A stretch of DNA of 64,000 nucleotides from an uncultured Porphyromonadaceae bacterium (GCA_947175545.1 CAMWNI010000003.1:62001-126000); one strand, 5' to 3'. Positions 18,978 to 28,606 are shown, numbered from the stretch's first letter. The notes: generated by a model from the letters alone, not told the origin. Program-made: numbers and translations.

Positions 18978-19063
18978 GTATTTTTGCCAAAATTTTGCCA
19001 ATGCCTCCTTAAATCTATATTAGATAACGTCCGATGAGGAGACTTACATTGGGGAACGATGTC

Positions 19064-19855
19064 TTAAGGACGGGAAATGTTTTTTAGTTGCTTGACGGTT
19101 GTCAGATAGCCGGATTCGACAAGTAGTTCAAGGTCGTGGAGGTCAAAGGTCTGATGGTTGGCGGTTTCGGTCAAGTTAACAACGACGTCACACATTTCGA
19201 GGTCAGGGGTGACGTTGTTTTTTGACATAAGGCGGTAAGTGCGCTTGGCAATTTCAACGATTCCCTTGGCGGGTGGAGTGTCACCCATCGGTGAGCAGTT
19301 TATGCCGATCAGGAAGTCGCAGAGGTGACGGATTGCATAGGCCGGAAGGTTGCGCAGTACCCCGCCGTCAACGTAGCGCCGACCGTCAATATCAACCGGT
19401 TCGAACACAATCGGAATCGAGCAGCTTGCAACGACGCGCTCCGAGAGGTGGCCGCGGTCAAAAGCCATTTTCGTTCCTGAGTCGATATCCGAGGCGCAGA
19501 CAATGGTTTTCAGTGGCAGGTCTTCAATGTTCTGGTAAGGAATCAGGATTTCCAGCTGGTGGCGGAACTTGTCAAGTGAGAAAAAGCCGTCGTGAGGTAT
19601 GCGAGGTTTGGCGAAATCAGTGAATTTTCCTCCCGAGAAGAGCTTCAGAAGTTTGTCGTCATGGCGGTCAAGGAGTCCGGCGGCATAGAAAACGGCCACG
19701 ACGGCACCGGCACTGACGCCGGCAACGATGTCAGGCGTCAGACCGAGGTCCTGGATTGCATGGATTGCTCCGATATGGGCAAAACCGCGCGCACCGCCGC
19801 CGCTGAATGCGACGCCGATGCGATATGGTTTTTTCTGCTTATCAGGGAGTTTCAT
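19064..19855 (-). CDS. Patatin-like phospholipase
   Basis: A 263-residue serine lipid acyl hydrolase. The oxyanion hole GGGARGFAHIG (from about residue 19), the nucleophile GVSAG and the catalytic Asp in DGGVLRNLP form the Ser-Asp dyad of the patatin/RssA-like family. There is no signal peptide, so it probably acts from the cytoplasm on membrane lipids. It is the last gene of the DUF177-rpmF-fabH-era-der run, 10 bases after der, which suggests a link to lipid homeostasis, but that is inference. Confidence 0.87.
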   Translation of the reverse strand: MKLPDKQKKPYRIGVAFSGGGARGFAHIGAIHAIQDLGLTPDIVAGVSAGAVVAVFYAAGLLDRHDDKLLKLFSGGKFTDFAKPRIPHDGFFSLDKFRHQLEILIPYQNIEDLPLKTIVCASDIDSGTKMAFDRGHLSERVVASCSIPIVFEPVDIDGRRYVDGGVLRNLPAYAIRHLCDFLIGINCSPMGDTPPAKGIVEIAKRTYRLMSKNNVTPDLEMCDVVVNLTETANHQTFDLHDLELLVESGYLTTVKQLKNISRP

Positions 19856-19865
19856 ATATTCGCGA

Positions 19866-21185
19866 TTATTTCTCGCGCATGAAGATGCTTATCGGAGTGC
19901 CGCAGAAGTCCCAGTTCTGGCGGATTTTATTTTCCAGATAGCGGCGGTATGGTTCCTTGACCCACTGAGGCAGGTTGCAGAAGAATACGAAGGTTGGTAT
20001 GCGCTGCTCTTTGAGTTGGGTGACATACTTGATTTTAATGAATTTGCCCTTGTTGGCCGGCGGAGGATAAGCGCCGATTGCTTCGAGCATGACATCGTTG
20101 AGTTTGGCTGTCGGAACCTGGCGGTTGCGGTTTTCGTAGACCTGCATTGCGGTTTCCAGCACCTTATGGATTCGCTGTTTGGTCAGTGCGGAGGCGAAGA
20201 TGATCGGGAAGTCATCAAACGGGGCGAACTTGCGGCGAATTGCTTCCTCGAAGAGCTTAATTGATTCCTGACTCTTATCCTCGACAAGATCCCATTTGTT
20301 TACGCAGACAACGAGGCCTTTTTTGTTTTTCTGAATCAGCGAGAAGATGTTGCCGTCCTGAGCCTCGATTCCGCGAGTGGCGTCAATCATCAATATGCAG
20401 ACATCGGAGGCCTCGATTGCGCGTACGGACCGAATTACGGAGTAATACTCAATGTCTTCGTTGACTTTGGTCTTTTTGCGGATGCCGGCAGTGTCGACAA
20501 GATAGAAGTCAAAGCCAAATTTGTTGTATCGAGTGTAGATGCTGTCGCGCGTAGTGCCGGCAATGTCGGTCACAATGTGGCGGTCTTCGCCAATAAATGC
20601 GTTGATAAGGCTCGACTTTCCGGCGTTCGGGCGTCCGACAATAGCGAACTTTGGCAGTGCTTCGAGGCGGGCGGCTTCTTCATCGTCAATCTCGGGGAGC
20701 TTCTTGACGATTTCGTCAAGAAGGTCGCCGGTGCCGAAGCCGCTGACGGCGCTGACGGGATAGGGTTCGCCGAGGCCGAGCGAGTAAAACTCAGGTACGT
20801 TGTACAACCAGTCGTTCGAGTCAACCTTGTTGGTCACCAGAAGAACCGGTTTTTTTGAGCGTCGCAGAATTGCGGCAACATGGTCGTCGAGGTCTGTCAC
20901 ACCGTTCATGGCGTCGACCACGAATAGAATTTCATCGGCCTGTTCGATTGCAAGCTGGACTTGTTTGTTGATTTCTCCTTCGAAAATATCCTCGGAGTTG
21001 ACAACCCAGCCGCCGGTGTCGATAATCGAAAATTCGCGGCCGTTCCAGTCGACCTTGCCATACTGGCGGTCGCGGGTTGTGCCGGCGGTTTCGTCAACAA
21101 TGGCTCGACGGCTCTGCGTCAGTCTGTTAAAGAGAGTGGACTTCCCGACGTTCGGACGTCCGACTATTGCTACTAATTGTCCCAT
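19866..21185 (-). CDS. der: Ribosome-assembly GTPase Der (EngA)
   Basis: A 439-residue GTPase needed for 50S ribosomal subunit maturation. It has the diagnostic tandem G domains: GRPNVGKST with DTAGTTRD and NKVD in the first half, and GRPNAGKSS with DIAGTTRD and NKWD in the second. The C-terminal KH-like domain ends [13 protein letters not shown]. Length matches the family. It follows era by 17 bases in the same operon. Confidence 0.97.
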   Translation of the reverse strand: MGQLVAIVGRPNVGKSTLFNRLTQSRRAIVDETAGTTRDRQYGKVDWNGREFSIIDTGGWVVNSEDIFEGEINKQVQLAIEQADEILFVVDAMNGVTDLDDHVAAILRRSKKPVLLVTNKVDSNDWLYNVPEFYSLGLGEPYPVSAVSGFGTGDLLDEIVKKLPEIDDEEAARLEALPKFAIVGRPNAGKSSLINAFIGEDRHIVTDIAGTTRDSIYTRYNKFGFDFYLVDTAGIRKKTKVNEDIEYYSVIRSVRAIEASDVCILMIDATRGIEAQDGNIFSLIQKNKKGLVVCVNKWDLVEDKSQESIKLFEEAIRRKFAPFDDFPIIFASALTKQRIHKVLETAMQVYENRNRQVPTAKLNDVMLEAIGAYPPPANKGKFIKIKYVTQLKEQRIPTFVFFCNLPQWVKEPYRRYLENKIRQNWDFCGTPISIFMREK

Positions 21186-21202
21186 ATAATCAGGTTGATG
21201 GT

Positions 21203-22114
21203 TTATTGGATATAGCCGAATGATTTCAGTTTGTTCTCGCGGTTGCGCCAGTTGGCTTCAACTTTGACAAAGAGTTCGAGATAGACACTCTTGCCGAAGA
21301 ACTGTTCGATTTCTTTTCGGGCTTGCATGCCGACTTTTTTCAACATCGAACCCTGGCGACCGATAAGGATTCCCTTCTGCGAGTCGCGTTCGACGTAGAT
21401 GACGGCCATGATGTGGATACTTTTTTCTTTTTCTTCGAATTTTTCGACAATGACTTCAGTGGAGTAGGGTACTTCTTTGTCGTAATTCTCAAGAATTTTT
21501 TCGCGGATAATTTCCGTTACGAAGAAACGGGCGGGCTTGTCGGTCAGTGCATCCTTGCCGAAGTAAGGGGGCGAAGGCGGCAGAAGCTCGACAATACGTT
21601 TCATCAGGTTGTCGACATTGAAGTCCTCGGTTGCCGAAATCGGGAAAATTTCAGCGTTTGGCAGACGGTTTTGCCAGGCGTTGACAATGTTTATCAGGTT
21701 GGCTCCGTCGCCGGACAGAAGGTCGATTTTATTGATTACGAGCAGCACGGGAATTTTCTCCTTTGCCACTTTTTGCAGGAAATCAGCGTTTTTCTCGGGG
21801 TCTTCAACAACGTCGGTCACGTAAAGCAGGATGTCTGCATCGGTCAGCGCACCTTCGCTGAAGTTGAGCATTGCCTCTTGCATTTTGTAACGGGGCTTGA
21901 GAACTCCGGGGGTGTCGGAGAAGACAATCTGATAGTCGTCCGTATTGACAATGCCGGTGATGCGATGGCGTGTTGTCTGTGCTTTCGGGGTTATGATACT
22001 CATGCGTTCGCCGACAAGGCGATTCATTAAAGTTGACTTGCCAACGTTCGGGTTCCCCACTATATTGACGAATCCGGCTTTGTGCGGATTGCAGGTGTTT
22101 TGTTCTTCAGACAT
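21203..22114 (-). CDS. era: GTPase Era
   Basis: A 303-residue GTPase that binds the 3' end of 16S rRNA during 30S maturation. G1 GNPNVGKST, the switch region [14 protein letters not shown]3 DTPG and G4 NKID are all visible, followed by a C-terminal KH domain ([20 protein letters not shown]). Length and N-terminus are normal. The gene lies 183 bases after fabH; that gap holds a terminator hairpin, so era and der may also have their own promoter. Confidence 0.97.
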   Translation of the reverse strand: MSEEQNTCNPHKAGFVNIVGNPNVGKSTLMNRLVGERMSIITPKAQTTRHRITGIVNTDDYQIVFSDTPGVLKPRYKMQEAMLNFSEGALTDADILLYVTDVVEDPEKNADFLQKVAKEKIPVLLVINKIDLLSGDGANLINIVNAWQNRLPNAEIFPISATEDFNVDNLMKRIVELLPPSPPYFGKDALTDKPARFFVTEIIREKILENYDKEVPYSTEVIVEKFEEKEKSIHIMAVIYVERDSQKGILIGRQGSMLKKVGMQARKEIEQFFGKSVYLELFVKVEANWRNRENKLKSFGYIQ

Positions 22115-22204
22115 ACTTGAGTCAGGTTCTTTTAGGTAATCACGTTTTTTGTTATCACAGATATAACGTCTTGACGGAGCGTAAGGTTTTCGGGGCCTTG
22201 CTTG

Positions 22205-22264
22205 AAAAATTTGGCGCGGATGTTTGCCCTCCCGTATTCGGGTTCAGGGTAAGCATCCGCGCGT
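22205..22264 (-). terminator. Hairpin terminator after fabH
   Basis: Three nested stems (cgcggatg/catccgcg, ccct/aggg, cccg/cggg) form a long hairpin. On the minus strand it is followed by ccaaatttttc, a short T-rich tract. It separates fabH from era-der and may attenuate rather than stop transcription. Confidence 0.55.
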
Positions 22265-22297
22265 AAGAGTTCGGAATTTCGGCTACGGGGCTAAAAA

Positions 22298-23281
22298 TCA
22301 GATGTCCCAGATAATGTACATTGCTCCCCAGGTAAAGCCGGCGCCGAATGCGGTCAGCAGCAGCTTGTCTCCCTTCTTGATGCGGTCTTTATATTCTGCA
22401 ATACAGATGGGGATAGATGCGGCCGAGGTATTGCCGGTGTGGTCAATGTTGACCAGCACCTTGGCGCGGTCAATGCCTGCGCGGTCGGCAACTGCCTCGA
22501 TAATGCGGGCATTTGCCTGGTGAGGAATGAGCCAGTCGACGGTCTCCATTGTCAGCCCGTTGCGCTGTGCAACCTCCATTGTGGAGTTGAGCATGTTGGT
22601 CACGGCATGCTTATAGACGGCGCGACCTTCCTGGTAGACGTAATGCTCATGAGCGTCAATGGTTTCGTGGCTTGCGGGTTTGGCTGAGCCGCCGGCCTTC
22701 ATTATTAAGTTGTTCAGACCGTTGCCGTCAACGTAGAACTGGCCGTCCATTACTCCGACCTCAGCTTCAGTCGGTTCAAGAAGCATTGCTCCCGCGCCGT
22801 CGCCAAACAGGGGGCAGGTGGCACGGTCCGTGTAGTCAACCATTGATGACATTTTTTCGCATGCAACGACGACTACCTTCTTGCGGAGTCCGGAGCGGAC
22901 ATAGGCCGAACCGTCCTGAAGGCCAACGAGGAATCCGGCGCATGCTGCCTGAAGGTCATAGCTGTAAGCGTTTGTCAGGCCAAGTTCATGGCAGATAATA
23001 GAGCCGGTTGACGGGAAGCGATAGTCAGGGTTGCAGGTGCAGCAGATCAGCAGGTCGACCTCTTCTGGTTTTGTGCCGGTCTGGGCAAGCAACTCCTCAA
23101 CCGCTTTCTTTCCAAGGTATGATGAACCGAGGTTCGGGTCCTTGAGGATGTGGCGGGTCTTGATGCCGACGCGAGTGGTAATCCACTCATCGTTTGTGTC
23201 GACCATCTTTGACAGCATTTCGTTGTCAAGGATGTCGTCAGGTACGTAGGCTGCCACTCCGGAAATTCGAGCGTGAAGCAT
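22298..23281 (-). CDS. fabH: Beta-ketoacyl-ACP synthase III
   Basis: A 327-residue initiating condensing enzyme of type II fatty-acid synthesis, joining an acyl-CoA primer to malonyl-ACP. The catalytic triad is complete: Cys in AACAGFLVGL (about residue 113), His in PHQANARI and Asn in NTSAAS. The C-terminus, FGAGFTWGAMYIIWDI, is typical. It lies between rpmF and era, the common arrangement of rpmF next to fatty-acid synthesis genes. Primer preference cannot be determined. Confidence 0.96.
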   Translation of the reverse strand: MLHARISGVAAYVPDDILDNEMLSKMVDTNDEWITTRVGIKTRHILKDPNLGSSYLGKKAVEELLAQTGTKPEEVDLLICCTCNPDYRFPSTGSIICHELGLTNAYSYDLQAACAGFLVGLQDGSAYVRSGLRKKVVVVACEKMSSMVDYTDRATCPLFGDGAGAMLLEPTEAEVGVMDGQFYVDGNGLNNLIMKAGGSAKPASHETIDAHEHYVYQEGRAVYKHAVTNMLNSTMEVAQRNGLTMETVDWLIPHQANARIIEAVADRAGIDRAKVLVNIDHTGNTSAASIPICIAEYKDRIKKGDKLLLTAFGAGFTWGAMYIIWDI

Positions 23282-23337
23282 TGTCAGGATGGTTAAGTCT
23301 GGGAAATTTGAGTGAAATTCTTTCTTTTCGGAGCGAT

Positions 23338-23523
23338 TTAGATAGCTTCAGCCTTCTCAATCACTACATGACCGCGATAGAAACCGCATTCGCCGCAAAC
23401 ACAGTGGTAGATGTGCCATGCGCCGCAGTTGGGGCATACAGCGATTGTGGGCATTTTAGCTACGTCATGGGTACGACGTTTGGCGGTACGGGTCTTTGAT
23501 TGTCTGCGTTTAGGATGTGCCAT
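23338..23523 (-). CDS. rpmF: 50S ribosomal protein L32
   Basis: A 61-residue ribosomal protein. The start MAHPKRRQSKTRTAKRRTHD is characteristic, and the cysteines in CPNCGAWHIYHCVCGECG form a zinc ribbon, so this is the zinc-binding (C+) version. It lies between the DUF177 gene and fabH, a conserved order in many bacteria. Confidence 0.97.
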   Translation of the reverse strand: MAHPKRRQSKTRTAKRRTHDVAKMPTIAVCPNCGAWHIYHCVCGECGFYRGHVVIEKAEAI

Positions 23524-23579
23524 TGTTTTTTATAGTTAATCTGTTATTTTTTGTTTTTTTGTCGGGTATGTTGATTGAG

Positions 23580-24101
23580 CTAATCTTCGGCTGAGCTGTC
23601 GTCAAGCAACAGGTCGGAGTCGATGTCTGTTTCTTCTTCGCCGGCGTCCTTGACGAGGTATTTTTTGTTCAGTGCGCTCATTGCGCGGTTACATTTGCCC
23701 TGAGGGTGAACGTGGCGCGGAGGAATTGCAAGCACCGCTGTGTCGGAAATCATGTAGGCGACGTTCAGATAGTTGTCGCTTTCAGGAATGACGAGCAGGG
23801 TGTCGCTTTCGTTGTCGTAATTCTCGCCATATTTGACCGTCAGGTTGTAGGTCGCGTCAATGTCAAGGGGAAGTTCGTCCAGACAGCGGTCACAGAGAAC
23901 TGTCAGTGTGCCGGTCAGATGGAATGCGAGCTGATAGGCGTCGTTGCTATGGTTGACTTCAAGGTCAACTTTCACGTCGGCGTCACGCACGTCCTGATTC
24001 TCCATGTTGATGAAGAATTGCTTGTCCAAATGGTACTCAAAATGGTGCTTGCCGAGGGGCAAACTCTTGAGCATCAGTTTGAAATCTGAGAACTTTCCCA
24101 T
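23580..24101 (-). CDS. DUF177 (YceD) family protein
   Basis: A 173-residue cytoplasmic protein of the YceD/DUF177 family, whose members are encoded next to rpmF and have been linked to 23S rRNA or 50S accumulation. The CDRCLDELPLDI motif and the late PPRHVHPQGKCNRAM segment are typical; the tail is acidic (EEETDIDSDLLLDD). It is first in the operon and has a promoter about 35 bases upstream. Confidence 0.9.
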   Translation of the reverse strand: MGKFSDFKLMLKSLPLGKHHFEYHLDKQFFINMENQDVRDADVKVDLEVNHSNDAYQLAFHLTGTLTVLCDRCLDELPLDIDATYNLTVKYGENYDNESDTLLVIPESDNYLNVAYMISDTAVLAIPPRHVHPQGKCNRAMSALNKKYLVKDAGEEETDIDSDLLLDDSSAED

Positions 24102-24135
24102 TGTTGACGTTTACTGAGTGGTTAGAAAAACTCCG

Positions 24136-24143
24136 CAAAGTTA
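24136..24143 (-). promoter_or_regulatory. -7 box of the DUF177-rpmF-fabH operon
   Basis: Minus-strand TAACTTTG followed by CGG matches the -7 consensus. A TTC lies about 23 bases upstream as a weak -33. Confidence 0.55.
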
Positions 24144-24217
24144 CGAAATAATCCGGAAATAATGAAAGAATCGGGCGAAAAATGTTGTGTTTTTACCTTA
24201 CGAAACGCTATTTTCTT

Positions 24218-27070
24218 TTAGCGGACCACCTGCTTTTTGCCGTTGATGATGTAGACTCCGGGCTTTGCGCCGCGGAGAGTTTGCAGTGCTACTCCGGTCA
24301 GCGTGTAGATTGACGTTCCAGTGTCTGATATTTCAACTTCGCCTATGGAAGAGTCCGGATCAGGATCAACCGGTTCTGGCATGGCAGTCAACTCAAATCG
24401 AAACTTGCAACCCGTGTCCGATGTGTTTGTACCGTCCCCCCAGTTGTAAATCTGGTAGCCGAGGCTGGCGTTGGTCTGGTTCCACTGCGTCTTGTTAGAG
24501 GTCAGAATCATGTAGCCGATTTCGTCGGAAGCTGCGGGAGTCCAGCCGCGGGAGGGTTGGGACTTGACGGTTTTCAGAGCGCTGTTGGTCGAGGCGGATG
24601 GAGAGACATAGCCGCCGTCGGCATAGTTTATTATATTATAGGTGTCGGTATCGGTGCGCTTTTTGAAGGTCCATTTGGCGTCGTCGGTGATGCTTTCGAT
24701 TCCTGAGAGGGCTTTGTTCAGTCCGCCCGTGGCGGCATAGCGTCCGTTGCGCAGGGGCGTTGAAAGAGCGTAGGTCGCTCCGTCAACCGGCATGGAGAGG
24801 CCGGCTGCGGCGGCTGCCGTTTTCATTGCTTCGAAAGCTTCGCGCAGCTGCCGGGCCTGGGTTTCTCGCTCATTGGCCGTAAGGGTCTGGCTGAGGGTCT
24901 CGCGTATTTCAGCGGCAAGGCGGTCAAAGGATTCCGCAACTGCTTCAGGGTAGAATCCGGGAGTATCGCTTATGGAGGCGTTGCGCCACGAAGTCATTTC
25001 GGCCAGTTCGTCCATCAGGGCTTCGGCCTCCTGCTGTAGAATCCGGTTGGGCGAATAGATCAGTCCGTCGAGTGCTGTGTTGCCTTCAGGGTCGGTAATT
25101 ACAAAGGTGAATTGCCATTTATCGCGCCCTGTGCCGCCATTATTGGCATGGGGAAGCTTCATGAACACCTTGTTCCAGCCTTCGTTGAGGTGGATTCGGA
25201 CCGCAGGCCGCGCGGTGAAGTTTTCGTTCCGGAGGCCGGAGGAGATCTGGTCTTGCTTTATGTTAGCTCCGGGCTGAGTCCATTCGGGGGCGGCTATTTC
25301 GGTTCCGTTGAGCCACACGCGCGAGCCTCGGCGGTCCCATTTTCCGGCGTCCGGGCCTTTTTCGTTGCCTGAGCGACTGTAAGTGTAGAATTCAATCAGG
25401 GCGCCGGCTTCCTGCTCGCAGGGAGAGTAGACGTAGGTCCAGGCATAGGCGGTCATGTTGTTTTGCGGATTCTGATAGAAGCCTTTGACCGTGGGGTGCC
25501 AGATGTGGCGCAGATAGATTCCGGCGCCTGTGGCCGTACGGCCCGAGACTGATGAGGGCATCGTCTCGTCGGCAAGATAGTTTTCCGGTTCGAGAACGGC
25601 CGAGGGGTCTCCGCCGTTGGGAAGCTGATCTGTGACGAGCCAGCGAACGTTGGATTGTTTCACGTAGGGGATGAGATGGGCCGTTTCGGCCATAGTCGTG
25701 TGCTTGTGGTGTAGAAAACGGCGTTCCCAGTCGGCAAATTCTTCAAATTCGACTCCTGAGTTGGGGAGCGTGACGCCTCCCTGTTCGATGTACTGCTCGC
25801 CGCCTCCGGTCCACGCTCGCTCGCAGCTTGCAAGAATGTTTGCATATATGTTGTTCTGGCGCACGATGTCTTCCCATGACGGAGTCATTGTGTCGTTCCA
25901 TGCCGCGGAGATTGTGCCGGCAATGTCAGGATTGCCCTGCGTCTGGCCGAAGATTGTCGACTTGAAGATGCCGACGACATCGGCAAACACGTCGAAGTGG
26001 TTTGTATAGTTATAACGCATGTCAATGTTAGGCACTCCGGCACTCAGGGTGCCTGACGTGGCCCAGTTGGTTGTCAGGTCACAGGGAATCACCTTCGGAT
26101 CGACCGTCTTTGCCGGACTGTTGTAGCGATTCCAGATTACAGCTTTCTTGCCAAGAGAGTGGACATAGTCAATCATGTCAATCAGATAGCTGTCCTGGAA
26201 GCCGATTTCATCACCGCCGATGTGGATATATGGTGCTTTGTCAAACAGGTTGGCAACCTCCCTGAGTATAACCTTAAGCTCGGCGATGCCCTCGGCGGTC
26301 TGCATTGAATGGCCCATGGCGCTCTCGAATGGGTGCGAGTGGCCGGGCATATCAATTTCCGGAATGACGGTCATGCCGCGCTCGGCGGCATAGTCCTGAA
26401 TCTCGCGGGCCTGTTCCTGAGTGTAGAACATGCCGGGGAAGCGAGTAATTCCTTTTTCGCCGGTCAGCTGCGGGTAAGCCTTTATTTCGAGGCGCCAGCC
26501 GGTGTAGTCGGTCAGATGCCAGTGGAAAGTGTTGACCTTAAAGCGGCTGAGCAGGTCAATTTCGCGTTTGAGTTCATCAACTGGAATAAACGATCGGCCA
26601 ACGTCGTGCATGAAGCCGCGCAGCTTGAACGCGGGCCAGTCCTTGATTGTAGAACCCTCAATGACGCCATCGCAGTCCTGTGCCATCAGGCGCAGGGTCT
26701 GGGCGGCGCGGGTCACGCCGAGGACCGTCGGGGCCGTGATTGAGATTTCGTCAGACGCGACTGTCAGCAAGTAGGCCTCGGCAGGGTATCCGGCCAATTC
26801 ATAGTCGAAGGCGCCCTCGACCGGAGCGATAGTGACGGAGATGCGAGGTGCGTCGGCGTCGGCTGACAGGGTCAGGCCTGCGTCTGCCATAAAGCGTTTG
26901 AGTTCGGCTGATTCAGTGGGGTCGGAAATCAAAACCTGGCGATTGGTCGCGAAGCCTCCTGCTGCATCAAGAGAGACCTGCTTGGGTTTTGGCATGATAT
27001 TTTCGATTGTGGCGAATGCCGGAGAAGTCATTGCGAGTGCCAGTTCGGCAATGATTAGCTTGCGATTCAT
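24218..27070 (-). CDS. Secreted GH20 beta-N-acetylhexosaminidase (second)
   Basis: A 950-residue exported glycosidase. A signal peptide (MNRKLIIAELALAMTSPAFA) is followed by a GH20b-like domain and the GH20 barrel: KLRGFMHDVGRSFIP, FHWHLTDYTGWRLEIK, PEIDMPGH and the catalytic Asp287-Glu288 in HIGGDEIGF. The barrel differs clearly from that of the gene at 9620, so this is not a recent duplicate. Downstream are a beta-sandwich region with WLNGTEIAAPEW and a linker-like helical region (LAAEIRETLSQTLTANERETQ). It ends IYTLTGVALQTLRGAKPGVYI, a sorting-like tail. It should release terminal hexosamines outside the inner membrane. Confidence 0.92.
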   Translation of the reverse strand: MNRKLIIAELALAMTSPAFATIENIMPKPKQVSLDAAGGFATNRQVLISDPTESAELKRFMADAGLTLSADADAPRISVTIAPVEGAFDYELAGYPAEAYLLTVASDEISITAPTVLGVTRAAQTLRLMAQDCDGVIEGSTIKDWPAFKLRGFMHDVGRSFIPVDELKREIDLLSRFKVNTFHWHLTDYTGWRLEIKAYPQLTGEKGITRFPGMFYTQEQAREIQDYAAERGMTVIPEIDMPGHSHPFESAMGHSMQTAEGIAELKVILREVANLFDKAPYIHIGGDEIGFQDSYLIDMIDYVHSLGKKAVIWNRYNSPAKTVDPKVIPCDLTTNWATSGTLSAGVPNIDMRYNYTNHFDVFADVVGIFKSTIFGQTQGNPDIAGTISAAWNDTMTPSWEDIVRQNNIYANILASCERAWTGGGEQYIEQGGVTLPNSGVEFEEFADWERRFLHHKHTTMAETAHLIPYVKQSNVRWLVTDQLPNGGDPSAVLEPENYLADETMPSSVSGRTATGAGIYLRHIWHPTVKGFYQNPQNNMTAYAWTYVYSPCEQEAGALIEFYTYSRSGNEKGPDAGKWDRRGSRVWLNGTEIAAPEWTQPGANIKQDQISSGLRNENFTARPAVRIHLNEGWNKVFMKLPHANNGGTGRDKWQFTFVITDPEGNTALDGLIYSPNRILQQEAEALMDELAEMTSWRNASISDTPGFYPEAVAESFDRLAAEIRETLSQTLTANERETQARQLREAFEAMKTAAAAAGLSMPVDGATYALSTPLRNGRYAATGGLNKALSGIESITDDAKWTFKKRTDTDTYNIINYADGGYVSPSASTNSALKTVKSQPSRGWTPAASDEIGYMILTSNKTQWNQTNASLGYQIYNWGDGTNTSDTGCKFRFELTAMPEPVDPDPDSSIGEVEISDTGTSIYTLTGVALQTLRGAKPGVYIINGKKQVVR

Positions 27071-27128
27071 GGAAGAGCGATGATGTATGTTGTGTTAAAT
27101 TACTTGTTAACCGGAGTGTTAACTACTG

Positions 27129-27159
27129 CAAATATAGTGATTTATTTTTATTTAGACAA
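27129..27159 (-). promoter_or_regulatory. Promoter of the second GH20 gene
   Basis: Minus-strand TATATTTG (complement of 27129-27136) has TTG 23 bases upstream (27157-27159). The GH20 start is about 58 bases downstream. The -33 TTG coincides with the U-run of the candidate sRNA terminator. Confidence 0.6.
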
Positions 27160-27229
27160 AAAAATCAGGACGTCATCACGACGTCCTGATTCCTTAACCT
27201 TTATCTTAATCTAATACTATGAAAAACAC
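27156..27229 (-). ncRNA. Candidate small RNA upstream of the GH20 gene
   Basis: On the minus strand a canonical promoter ends about 7 bases before 27229. The predicted RNA of about 74 nt begins near agcgtgtgtttttcat, continues through an A/U-rich single-stranded stretch and ends in a GC-rich hairpin (27181-27191 paired with 27163-27173, plus one more pair) followed by a run of U. No reading frame of note is present on this strand. Architecture (promoter, TTTTTCAT, A/U-rich spacer, hairpin, U-run) parallels the three-copy repeat elsewhere in the window. An attenuated leader of the GH20 gene is the alternative. Confidence 0.55.
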
Positions 27230-27235
27230 ACGCTG

Positions 27236-27265
27236 CAAAGTTAGTAACATTTTTCGAAACTGCAA
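27236..27265 (-). promoter_or_regulatory. Consensus promoter of the candidate sRNA
   Basis: Minus-strand TTG (27263-27265) lies 22 bases start-to-start before TAACTTTGC (27236-27243). This is the same spacing as at the rplM promoter. Confidence 0.65.
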
Positions 27266-27505
27266 CACTCTCCACATTAGATTTAACCCATTTTAACAAA
27301 ATTATAACTCTTAATTGACTCTTTCACGGATTTTTTTGCGGACTTTCAGTTTTATATGGTTAAATCCTATCTTGAATACTCAAAGTGGACGATTCGGCTT
27401 ATATCTTGGGTAAATGGCTATTTCAGATTTTTGATTCTCAGTCATTCTTTCAGTTGATTTGCTGAATAGTTCCCTCCAGTTTATCTGTTGCTTTTGTGGA
27501 TAGGA
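27266..27505. other. Non-coding stretch with no recognised feature
   Basis: About 240 A+T-rich bases between the sRNA promoter and the stop codon of the next gene. I see no convincing reading frame, hairpin or promoter, only a TTTAAC-N4-TTTAAC direct repeat at 27282-27297. Confidence 0.5.
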
Positions 27506-28606
27506 TTAATAATCTATTTCTCTTATTAGCATTCCATCAAGAATATCGGTTCCCTGAAGGACTTCAAATTCGGTGAATTGAGGTTCCGATGATGTGTTTG
27601 CATTAACCGTATACCTGTTGTCTGCAATTTTTCCCTCAATAGGTTTGATGATCCCTCTTTTATGATATGTTATAATGCCGTCTGCGTTTTGTTCGGATTC
27701 GAGAATTTCAAAATAACTTGATGAAGTTAATCCTTCCTTTAGTCCGATATCTGCGGCTAGAGGAGATGTAGACCTAATAGGCGTTATTATTCGGAAGGGG
27801 GGATATTTTGTCTGCAGTTTAGCTATGTTTAAATCCAAACAACGTTTGACCACTTGTTGAATGAGCTGACGCTGAGATAGAGATGTGGAAGTCTCAGAAT
27901 ATTGTGTTGTTACCTTGTCCTGAAACTTGTACGAATAATTAGACTCCTTGATAAACTCTTTAGAGCCTGGGATGTAATGTACGCCATAAAATTCATCCAT
28001 ATGGTCAATATTCCAATCAAGTGAGTAGATATATGAAGTAACTTCTATGCAGAAGGAAACCTCCAAGCCTGTTTTGTCGAAGTCAGCTTTCTTGTTGCTA
28101 TATTTGCCATTGAAACAAATGTCATGAAAAATCAAGAATGTTTTGGGAATTAATCTCTCGCCGGCATCTTCTAATATACTTACCCCTCGCACTAATTGTT
28201 GAGCAATTTGACGGTCTAACTCGTTGGCATTATAAAGTCCGCGGGATTTAATCAAATCTACGTTAAAGTTTCCGGTTGTTTTATCCCACCCGAACCATTT
28301 TGCAACAGCTCGTGACCCAATATTTGTTTTTCGTATGAATGAATCAATATATTTTGTTTGATCGGTATATTCCTGAGTCGCAAATTTCACCACATTGACC
28401 CCTAATCCATGATCATTAAAGCGCGCATTAAGTGGAATTGATTTGTATGCTTCAACAATTTGATCGTTGAACGGATACATTGGATGTTCTATCATTATTT
28501 GAGTCAATGATGCCCGTTGATAGTTTTGGGACTCCTGACCTTTGGCAAATGATGATAGAACAGCCGGTAGAATTAGCGTTAGGAGTCTAATATATCCAGT
28601 CTTCAT
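27506..28606 (-). CDS. Uncharacterised exported protein (cluster gene 6)
   Basis: About 366 residues from the preferred start MKTGYIRLLTLILPAVLSSFAKGQ, a signal peptide; the ORF track adds 8 residues that lie within the upstream gene. I do not recognise the family. Visible features are a mixed alpha/beta body, two cysteines (DICFNGKYS, VSFCIEV), and a C-terminal strand-rich part (GIITYHKRGIIKP...FEVLQGTDILDGMLIREIDY). The start overlaps the end of the previous gene by about 20 bases, so translation is coupled. Base composition is visibly more A+T-rich than in the flanking housekeeping genes. It is last in a run of five closely spaced exported-protein genes. Confidence 0.65.
   Translation of the reverse strand: MKTGYIRLLTLILPAVLSSFAKGQESQNYQRASLTQIMIEHPMYPFNDQIVEAYKSIPLNARFNDHGLGVNVVKFATQEYTDQTKYIDSFIRKTNIGSRAVAKWFGWDKTTGNFNVDLIKSRGLYNANELDRQIAQQLVRGVSILEDAGERLIPKTFLIFHDICFNGKYSNKKADFDKTGLEVSFCIEVTSYIYSLDWNIDHMDEFYGVHYIPGSKEFIKESNYSYKFQDKVTTQYSETSTSLSQRQLIQQVVKRCLDLNIAKLQTKYPPFRIITPIRSTSPLAADIGLKEGLTSSSYFEILESEQNADGIITYHKRGIIKPIEGKIADNRYTVNANTSSEPQFTEFEVLQGTDILDGMLIREIDY

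Noticed and set aside
27282-27297. TTTAAC-N4-TTTAAC direct repeat as a third G8-type promoter element
   Set aside because: The repeat spacing matches, but the G-tract and the -7 box are missing and no gene starts downstream on that strand.
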